From positions 1-6,469 of the forward strand of contig JAGCGE010000037.1 of NCBI GenBank assembly GCA_017649745.1: a DNA stretch of 6,469 nt, in the 5' to 3' direction. The notes beneath the pieces were generated by a model. It saw nothing but the letters and a program-made list of their open reading frames with translations, was not told the origin of the DNA and made no database searches. Shown one piece after another: positions 1 to 4,389 of the stretch (the stretch's first letter is position 1; each line of letters opens with the position of its first letter). A program made the translations under genes and the position numbers. Source of the DNA: Clostridiales bacterium. GTDB lineage: Bacteria; Bacillota_A; Clostridia; Saccharofermentanales; Saccharofermentanaceae.

Positions 1-4
1 CTTT

Positions 5-41
5 AAAAAAGCTCCGGAGGGAATTTTCGTGGGGGCTTTTT
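5..41 (+). terminator. Probable rho-independent terminator of the upstream transcript
   Basis: Left arm 6-15 (AAAAAGCTCC) pairs with right arm 32-41 (GGGGCTTTTT): ten base pairs including one G-T wobble, around a 16-base loop (16-31). The right arm runs into a T-rich tract (37-49). This fits an intrinsic terminator closing whatever lies upstream, although the loop is long and the upper stem is short in G-C pairs. The T tract is shared with the left strand of the RNA helix that starts at 43, so the hairpin could also leak or act as an attenuator in front of the operon. No upstream gene is visible in the window. Confidence 0.5.
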
Positions 42-107
42 ATATTTTTACCCTGCGGTCTCAGGGGCATAACTTATAGATTAACTCCGCAGACCGGTGA
101 ACTGCGG

Positions 108-117
108 CTCCTTTCAC
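108..117 (+). promoter_or_regulatory. Anti-Shine-Dalgarno strand in the leader RNA
   Basis: CTCCTTTCAC is complementary over ten bases (one G-U wobble) to 172-181. It also resembles the anti-SD end of 16S rRNA (CCTCC/CCTTT type). It lies just 3' of the apical hairpin, inside the P3 closing loop, so pairing with the downstream ribosome-binding site would make an H-type pseudoknot and block translation of the first gene. Confidence 0.6.
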
Positions 118-171
118 GAGATAGTATCAAATCTATATTTTGTGCCTCTGAGAAAGTAGGGTAAAAGTACA

Positions 172-181
172 GTGAAAGGGG
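172..181 (+). promoter_or_regulatory. Ribosome-binding site of the first gene, sequestered in the leader fold
   Basis: GAAAGGGG at 174-181 is the only purine-rich SD-like stretch at a usable distance (10 bases) from the ATG at 192. All of it lies in the strand complementary to 108-117, so it is available to ribosomes only when that pairing is open. Confidence 0.6.
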
Positions 182-191
182 TTGAGAAGTC

Positions 192-530
192 ATGGGAAGA
201 AAAAGAAAAGAATCTGACTCACCATCAGATCAGCAAGAATTCAGATCACAACTCAGGGGCTCCTCACCAGAAGCCATCGAGAACGAGATGATAGCGCTTG
301 CATATTTAGAAGTTGAAAGACGAATCCGAAATCACGAAGCCTCATCACAAGAATTGGTCCACTTTCTTAAGATGGGATCAGAAAAAGAAAGACTTGAAAG
401 AGAAAAACTAGAAGTTGAAATGGAATTGCAGAGAGTTAAAGCAGATGCTATTGAATCTGGTAAGCATATGGAGGAGCTGTACAAGAATGCCATCGAAGCA
501 ATGAAACAGTACAGCGGATCGGAGGAGTAA
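192..530 (+). CDS. Conserved helical phage protein, candidate small terminase subunit
   Basis: This is a 112-residue, highly charged, almost entirely helical protein. A basic N-terminus (RKRK at 3-6) is followed by a SPEAIENEMIALA segment (25-37), an ASSQELVHFLKMGS segment (50-63), a heptad-like Glu/Lys/Arg stretch (64-90), and a tail with EELYKNAIEAMKQYSG (94-109). I recall this pattern as a family of small proteins found just before an HNH gene in packaging modules of phages of Firmicutes. The small size, basic N-terminus, coiled coil and position make a DNA-recognising small terminase subunit the best guess, because no other TerS candidate is in view; no catalytic motif is expected. It is the first gene of the operon, its ribosome-binding site is covered by the leader-RNA pseudoknot, and its stop codon touches the next start. 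Other possibilities are a scaffold or an unknown helical factor. Confidence 0.85.
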   Translation: MGRKRKESDSPSDQQEFRSQLRGSSPEAIENEMIALAYLEVERRIRNHEASSQELVHFLKMGSEKERLEREKLEVEMELQRVKADAIESGKHMEELYKNAIEAMKQYSGSEE

Positions 531-944
531 ATGACTTACCTCACCTACCAAGAGCTCATCACTTTCAAAACTTTTGAAGAGCGATTCCAATATTTAAAAC
601 TCAATGGGCGGTGTTCTGCTGAAACTTTCGGTGGGCACCGTCTTCTTAACCAAATGTTATACCAGTCCCCGAAATGGAAAGATATTCGTCAAAGAGTAAT
701 TCTACGAGACATGGGATGTGACTTAGGAATAGGAGATAGACCATTACATAGTAACGTCACAATTCACCACTTAAATCCTATCACCATTGAACAGGTTACC
801 AGATTCGATCCCGCGATCTTTGACATGAATAATCTGATTTGCTGTAGTCACAGTACTCATAACGCAATCCATTACGGAGGACTCGAAACGATGGTTCCAA
901 CAAATCCAATAGAAAGGAAGCCTGGGGATACTAGGCTATGGTAA
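531..944 (+). CDS. Phage HNH endonuclease-like protein of the packaging module
   Basis: This 137-residue protein has an HNH (beta-beta-alpha-metal) core in its second half. It reads W-K-x-I-R-x-x-V-I-x-R-D-x-G-C (49-63), then IHHLNPIT (78-85) with the expected catalytic His pair H79/H80, D98-x-N-N-L-I (98-103) for the Asn position, and THNAIHYG (109-116) for the third histidine region. The classical paired CxxC zinc ligands are absent; the cysteines seen are C28, C63, C104 and C105, so a structural zinc is doubtful. HNH proteins next to terminase genes help cut concatemeric DNA at packaging in HK97-type phages, which is the likely role here; a homing endonuclease is less likely because the gene is in register with the operon. 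The ATG directly abuts the previous stop, with GGAGG at 521-525 inside the previous gene. The family looks phage-specific. Confidence 0.87.
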   Translation: MTYLTYQELITFKTFEERFQYLKLNGRCSAETFGGHRLLNQMLYQSPKWKDIRQRVILRDMGCDLGIGDRPLHSNVTIHHLNPITIEQVTRFDPAIFDMNNLICCSHSTHNAIHYGGLETMVPTNPIERKPGDTRLW

Positions 945-1456
945 GACATATGGGATACTACAACAGATCGCTTAGTCATTCTTCGGGTCCTTGGAAGAAA
1001 CACAAGTATATTTCTAAAATAGGACAGGGCATAAACGCCGTGTATAAGTATTCTAAGAATAAACGCGATCACTCGGTTGATAACGAAAACGCAGAAGCGC
1101 AATACAAAATTGATCGTAATAACCGTGTAAATGAGTCCGAAAAGCAGTTCAGACGTGAAGCAAATTTAAAAGCTTTTCAGGCAGATAAAGAAAAAGAAGC
1201 TGCCGAAAAACATTTACATGATTCGATCGCGCATCCAGAACGCTTTGGCAACACTGAACGAGTAGATCGGGCTTTAGATAATTGGCGATTGGCAGATAAC
1301 AGAAGCGATTCGGCTCGAAATGAAGCTAGAATTTGGAATAATCGTGCTGTGGATAGAAGCTTAGAGAACGCATATTATAAGAAAATCATAACCCAGAATA
1401 ACTCTATTCTAAAAAGAGGGCAAGCTCTGATTAACAAGCTCTTTGGAAAGGGGTGA
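938..1456 (+). CDS. Charged helical phage protein of unknown function
   Basis: This 172-residue protein is rich in Lys, Arg, Asn, Asp and Glu. The N-terminus holds a compact motif, SLSHSSGPWKKHKYI (11-25), whose L-x-H opening resembles the tags of the neighbouring tagged proteins. The middle (about 45-150) is a polar helical stretch, likely a coiled coil. The end (148-172) is amphipathic and basic (KKIITQNNSILKRG, then LINKLFGKG). There are no enzymatic motifs and no clear membrane segment. The start is uncertain: ATG 938 overlaps the HNH gene by 7 bases and has a weak GGGG (924-927) ten bases upstream. ATG 950 would give MGYY, like the MGDYY and MKYY starts nearby, but has no SD. The gene lies between the HNH gene and the toxin-like gene. 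A virion-internal or ejected protein is a guess from the tag and context only. Confidence 0.8.
   Translation: MVRHMGYYNRSLSHSSGPWKKHKYISKIGQGINAVYKYSKNKRDHSVDNENAEAQYKIDRNNRVNESEKQFRREANLKAFQADKEKEAAEKHLHDSIAHPERFGNTERVDRALDNWRLADNRSDSARNEARIWNNRAVDRSLENAYYKKIITQNNSILKRGQALINKLFGKG
1445..1453 (+). promoter_or_regulatory. Ribosome-binding site that fixes the start of the toxin-like gene
   Basis: GGAAAGGGG ends 7 bases before ATG 1461 and spans the last codons of the preceding gene. An in-frame TTG at 1443 would lie upstream of, and next to, this SD, so ATG 1461 is the right start. Confidence 0.75.
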
Positions 1457-1460
1457 TATC

Positions 1461-2495
1461 ATGGGTGATTATTATGCAAATGCGATTAGCACTAAAGAGA
1501 ACGCCCTATCCCAACACGGCATACATGGTCAAAAATGGGGTGTTCGCCGATTCCAGAATAAAGATGGGTCATTAACGGTCCAGGGCCGAAATAGACTTGT
1601 TAACAAGAAGATTAAGAATCATAAATTCTCAGATAAATCCGAAGTATCCATCAATAAGAGAAATGATGCTCTTTCGGATTTGAAAGCGCTATGGGGCATG
1701 ACCGCAGTATCATCGCTTGGTGGTGCAGCCATTGGTGCAGGTGTTGGCCCAATTGGTGCTGTTGTCGGGGCTATGGTTCTGTCAACACCATATAATCTTT
1801 TAGCAGTAGGTGCGACCGCGGGTTTTGTCGCTACTGATGCTGAAGCAAAGAAAGCAAACAAGAAAGAAAAAATGTTTGCTGAAGAACGTGCTCAAAATCC
1901 TGTAGATAAGAAGACTGGTTTCCATAAGAAGACTAAGGAGATGACTCCTGATGAGGATATGGAAAGAGTAAATCCAGCGTTTAAGAACTGGGATGTAAAC
2001 ACTAAAAATAACTGTGTTCTCTGCACTGCATCTATGGAATTGAGACGTAGAGGTTACGATGTTCAGGCCAAAAAAGCTACTAGTGGATACGATGGAAATG
2101 AAATAATAAAAGATTGGTTCCCTGGTGCTAAACCTAAAGACTCAGAAGGTGGCCTAACTAATACCAGTCTTACGGAATACTATAAACGCAGACGAATCCC
2201 TAAGATTGATAAAGAGAATCAGGCAAAGATGATTTCAAACACTATGTCTGAAATACAGAATCAGAAGGATGGTGCAAGAGGACAGATTTGCGTAACCTGG
2301 GACGGAACTTTCTCTGGGCATTCTATTGCTTATGCAAATGAGGGTGGTAAAGTAGTAATATATGACACCCAAGCCAATGAGAAGTATGAGGATAAGGCCG
2401 CAGAGAAATACCTTAAAAAATGCTCTCAAGTCACTGTAACACGTCTTGACAATTGTGACATTAATCTTAAGTACATTAAGGAGGTAGCAGGATGA
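1461..2495 (+). CDS. Tagged phage protein with a papain-fold (Tox-PL-like) deamidase/protease toxin domain
   Basis: This 344-residue protein has three parts. Residues 15-38 carry the virion-type tag (QHGIHGQKWGVRRFQ, then DGSL). Residues 80-125 are a hydrophobic Gly/Ala-rich segment with glycine-zipper spacing (G88, G92, G96; G99, G103), able to enter a membrane. The C-terminal domain (about 170-344) has the order expected of papain-fold polymorphic-toxin domains: NNCVLCT with candidate nucleophile C185, ELRRRGYDVQA (193-203), GARGQICVTW (271-280), SGHS with H287, and YDTQ with D302. Related Tox-PL domains deamidate glutamine or cleave peptide bonds in target proteins; which applies here cannot be told. 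The gene is followed by an ATGA overlap with a small partner gene. I infer a virion-loaded effector; a tail- or head-assembly protease is the alternative. Family assignment is by motif reading, with moderate certainty. Confidence 0.8.
   Translation: MGDYYANAISTKENALSQHGIHGQKWGVRRFQNKDGSLTVQGRNRLVNKKIKNHKFSDKSEVSINKRNDALSDLKALWGMTAVSSLGGAAIGAGVGPIGAVVGAMVLSTPYNLLAVGATAGFVATDAEAKKANKKEKMFAEERAQNPVDKKTGFHKKTKEMTPDEDMERVNPAFKNWDVNTKNNCVLCTASMELRRRGYDVQAKKATSGYDGNEIIKDWFPGAKPKDSEGGLTNTSLTEYYKRRRIPKIDKENQAKMISNTMSEIQNQKDGARGQICVTWDGTFSGHSIAYANEGGKVVIYDTQANEKYEDKAAEKYLKKCSQVTVTRLDNCDINLKYIKEVAG
1698..1835 (+). other. Glycine-zipper hydrophobic segment within the toxin-like protein
   Basis: Residues 80-125 of the 1461 gene lack charge until D126 and are rich in Gly, Ala, Val and Leu. 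They show G-xxx-G spacing at 88-92-96 and 99-103, then a second hydrophobic run (YNLLAVGATAGFVAT, 111-125). A helical hairpin crossing or inserting in the membrane is plausible. Confidence 0.6.
2478..2484 (+). promoter_or_regulatory. Ribosome-binding site inside the toxin-like gene for its partner
   Basis: AAGGAGG is a near-perfect SD seven bases before ATG 2492. It is fully inside the upstream coding region, so the partner can be strongly translated and coupled to its upstream neighbour. This fits the need for an inhibitor in at least equal amount. Confidence 0.7.
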
Positions 2496-2737
2496 TGACA
2501 CCGGCTGAAGCTGCTAATAAAGTAAAACAATCAGAAGGGTATAAATGCGTAACTAAAGTCGTGGACTTTGATAGACAGCATTATGTCGTTGAAGCATTCC
2601 CGGAAGAAGGTCAGTTCGTAATGGGATATCAGACGACTTTTGGAGTAGATAAGACCACTGGTCAAGTTACTGCATTCATGCTTAATTACGGCAACAATCT
2701 TGATAAGTTTATTAAAGCTAAAAACCTTTTAGATTAA
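2492..2737 (+). CDS. Small partner of the toxin-like gene, candidate immunity protein
   Basis: This is an 81-residue soluble protein. An N-terminal helix (MTPAEAANKVKQSE) leads to a likely beta-sheet: CVTKVVDFDRQHYVVEAF (19-36), then a FGVDKTTGQVTAF strand-turn-strand (50-62) and a closing helix (DKFIKAKNLL). The pattern of a Val-Asp-Lys-x-Thr-Gly turn in a small alpha/beta protein resembles YrhB/Imm35-type immunity proteins, which sit beside polymorphic toxins. That resemblance is from memory and weak on its own. The start ATG 2492 overlaps the toxin-like stop as ATGA, with AAGGAGG (2478-2484) seven bases upstream; a second ATG at 2495 is less well placed. This coupling supports co-production and a direct partnership: inhibitor, chaperone or loading factor. 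It has no signal peptide, so it would act in the cytoplasm where the toxin-like protein is made. Confidence 0.8.
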   Translation: MMTPAEAANKVKQSEGYKCVTKVVDFDRQHYVVEAFPEEGQFVMGYQTTFGVDKTTGQVTAFMLNYGNNLDKFIKAKNLLD

Positions 2738-2761
2738 ATAACACAAAGAAAGGAGGGTAAG

Positions 2762-3115
2762 ATGGCTGCGAATACATCTATTCTTAACGACATTAAAGAA
2801 GCTGTTGGAATAGTACCTGAATATACAGTCTTTGACCAACAGTTAATCACTTGTATAAACTCAACATTCTCGACCCTCCACCAATTAGGGTATGGGCCGA
2901 GGAACGGATTTGCTATTGAGGACGCAAGCTCAAAATGGCGAGACTATGTGGCCTCGAACAGACTTAATTTCGTTAGAAGTTACGTGATCATGAAAGTACA
3001 TGTAATGTTCGACCCACCCACCAGTTCTATCGCTATGGATGCTTTGAATAAACAGATAGCGGAATACGAATGGCGGATCACCTCAGAGGTTGAATGTTAC
3101 GGAGAGGAGGACTAA
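2762..3115 (+). CDS. Head-tail connector (HK97 gp6-like adaptor)
   Basis: This 117-residue protein matches the pattern of the small head-tail connector that forms a ring under the portal in HK97-like siphoviruses and links the head to the tail. Visible hallmarks are ILNDIKEAVGI (7-17), FDQQLITCINSTFSTLHQLGYGP (24-46, the paired helices), a W-R-D-Y element (59-62), the VHVMFDPPTSS element (79-89), and the closing helix with EYEWRI (101-106). Length is as expected. The start has AAGGAGG (2750-2756) five bases upstream and follows a 24-base gap, the largest between genes in the operon. The gene lies before the tagged structural gene and TerL instead of after the capsid gene, so the module order differs from HK97. 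No truncation is seen. Confidence 0.87.
   Translation: MAANTSILNDIKEAVGIVPEYTVFDQQLITCINSTFSTLHQLGYGPRNGFAIEDASSKWRDYVASNRLNFVRSYVIMKVHVMFDPPTSSIAMDALNKQIAEYEWRITSEVECYGEED
3101..3110 (+). promoter_or_regulatory. Ribosome-binding site that fixes the start of the tagged structural gene
   Basis: GGAGAGGAGG ends six bases before ATG 3117. An in-frame TTG at 3090 would put the start upstream of this SD and deep inside the connector gene, so ATG 3117 is preferred. Confidence 0.75.
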
Positions 3116-3116
3116 C

Positions 3117-4388
3117 ATGAGCGATTTCGTATCTTTTGAAGAAGATATCGAAAATGGTATGGAGTATCTTAGCCATTTCGGTATTCTCGGACAAAAGCAC
3201 GGTAAAAGAAACGGTCCTCCTTATCCGTTAGGATCCGGGGATCACTCTTCCGCTGAGAAAAAAGCTGCTGCTGATGCGGGAGTTAAGGTAGGACAGGACT
3301 CAGGTAAGGGTTCGATCGATAATGTAAAGAAACCCAAACCGAAGAAACCTCTTACTGAGGAAGAGAAACGAGAACGCGCGATCGAAGCCTATAAGAAGGG
3401 TGATAAACGTAAGATTACCAAGTATATGGAAACGATGTCAACTGACGAGCTCGCAGACGCCAAACGAAGAGTCGAATTAAGAGAAGCATTGGATAAGAAG
3501 GACGATAAGTCTAAACAAGATGCTATTAACTCCGGCGATATCGAGAAAGTAAGAGCTATAGCCAGTAAATTAACCGCTACCGAATTGGAAGAGGCCATGA
3601 AAAAGGTTAGTCTCACAGAGAAACTAAACCATGTAGATCCTCCTCCAACCGTAATGGATCGCATTCAGTCCGTTTCTGAAAAACTTGGCACGTTTAAAGC
3701 CGGTGCTGAAAAAACAATTGAGGCGTATAACGTAGTTGCTACTGTCATGAACTCTATTAATAAAGACGGAGACAGTAAGTGGCCTATTATTGACAAAAGT
3801 AATAATACAGTTGTCAAGACCATTACCGAAGACGTCTCTAGAGAAGTTAAAGAGACAGCAAAACAAAAATACGAACGCGAAGCTCGAGAGGAACTCGACA
3901 AGAAGAAGGCATACTACAAGGCCGAAAGAGAGTTCGAGGATTATGTTGCTAAAGAAGCAGCTAAACGGGATAAGAAGAATAAGGGTAACGACAGCGACGC
4001 TAAAGACAACTCAGATAAGAACACCACTTCTGAAGGCGCTGCTCAAAATGACTCAAAATCTGAGTCCCCTAACAAACCTTCTCTAAGGGAAGCTTTAGCC
4101 GCTCGTAATCTGAAAGCTGAAAGAGCACCGGCGTTGAACACTGACCATGAGTACATTAAGAAGGAAGGCGAAGGTGAGGATGCTAAGTATTACTACAAAT
4201 CTGAAACTCCTCCTAATGTTACTAAGGCCACATTCAATACTAAAATAAGTGGCTCCGACATTGACTACGATGACGTGGTCCCTGATTCTGCGAAACAGGT
4301 TATGAATCAGGCTCGTATGGATAGGGTCAATGCTGAGCTAGATTTCGATGATTTATACGATTACGCAATGAGGCATTCGGAGGTTTAA
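3117..4388 (+). CDS. Tagged phage structural protein with internal helical repeats
   Basis: This 423-residue protein has a variant virion tag at 17-38 (YLSHFGILGQKHGKRNG, then PPYPL), followed by DHSSAEKKAAADAGVKVG (42-59) and GKGSIDNVKK (63-72). I recall this block as a conserved N-terminus of phage proteins encoded next to TerL. Two gapless 35-residue copies follow (95-129 and 140-174; 11 identities), each starting GD and containing EL-xx-A and V-x-L-x-E-x-L. Residues 177-225 hold a conserved-looking segment (TVMDRIQSVSEKLGTF, later WPII), and 240-290 a long charged helix. An Asp/Ser/Asn/Lys-rich linker spans 285-325, and the acidic C-terminus ends in DFDDLYDYAMRHSEV. No catalytic motif is visible. 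Its role is likely scaffold-like or virion-internal; that is inference from context. It ends one base before the TerL start. Confidence 0.85.
   Translation: MSDFVSFEEDIENGMEYLSHFGILGQKHGKRNGPPYPLGSGDHSSAEKKAAADAGVKVGQDSGKGSIDNVKKPKPKKPLTEEEKRERAIEAYKKGDKRKITKYMETMSTDELADAKRRVELREALDKKDDKSKQDAINSGDIEKVRAIASKLTATELEEAMKKVSLTEKLNHVDPPPTVMDRIQSVSEKLGTFKAGAEKTIEAYNVVATVMNSINKDGDSKWPIIDKSNNTVVKTITEDVSREVKETAKQKYEREAREELDKKKAYYKAEREFEDYVAKEAAKRDKKNKGNDSDAKDNSDKNTTSEGAAQNDSKSESPNKPSLREALAARNLKAERAPALNTDHEYIKKEGEGEDAKYYYKSETPPNVTKATFNTKISGSDIDYDDVVPDSAKQVMNQARMDRVNAELDFDDLYDYAMRHSEV
3399..3638 (+). repeat. Internal protein-level duplication in the tagged structural gene
   Basis: Codons 95-129 (3399-3503) and 140-174 (3534-3638) encode two gapless-aligned copies, with G, D, K, E, L, A, V, L, E, L and D shared at 11 of 35 positions and many conservative matches. 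The DNA copies have diverged, so this is an old duplication giving two helix-loop-helix units. Confidence 0.6.
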
Positions 4389-4389
4389 C

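Larger units (their letters stand above)
43..181 (+). ncRNA. Structured leader RNA with pseudoknot over the first ribosome-binding site
   Basis: This 5' leader folds by hand into a nested structure. P1 pairs 43-53 with 159-169 (11 bp, one G-U). P2 pairs 59-72 with 140-153 (14 bp, two G-U). P3 pairs 75-82 with 130-137 (8 bp). A 5x5 internal loop (54-58/154-158) separates P1 from P2, and a 2x2 loop (73-74/138-139) separates P2 from P3. At the apex, CCGCAG (87-92) pairs with CTGCGG (102-107) around a 9-base loop. The next bases, 108-117 (CTCCTTTCAC), complement 172-181 (GTGAAAGGGG), which includes the ribosome-binding site of the gene at 192; this would form a pseudoknot. I do not match it to a known riboswitch, ribozyme or phage RNA. 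It may be a cis-regulator of the packaging operon; a packaging RNA or pac site is an alternative. Confidence 0.75.

Noticed and set aside
112..139. Possible promoter with TATATT (134-139) and TTTCAC (112-117)
   Set aside because: The -35 match is poor, and both parts are explained better as strands of the RNA fold (P3 and the anti-SD strand).
43..181. Self-cleaving ribozyme (hammerhead type)
   Set aside because: The required CTGATGA and GAAA core segments are not placed around the helices.
408..590. Minus-strand ORFs of 60-138 codons here and at 872-1102, 1619-1861, 2235-2501, 3389-3664, 3624-3866, 3665-3901, 4710-5126 and 5260-5523
   Set aside because: They lie antisense to well-supported genes, have no recognisable motifs or good ribosome-binding sites, and have compositions typical of reverse-frame translations.
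3790..4086. 98-codon + strand ORF inside the tagged structural gene
   Set aside because: It is an alternate-frame reading of an AT/AG-rich linker, with Lys/Arg/Thr-rich low-complexity product and no SD.
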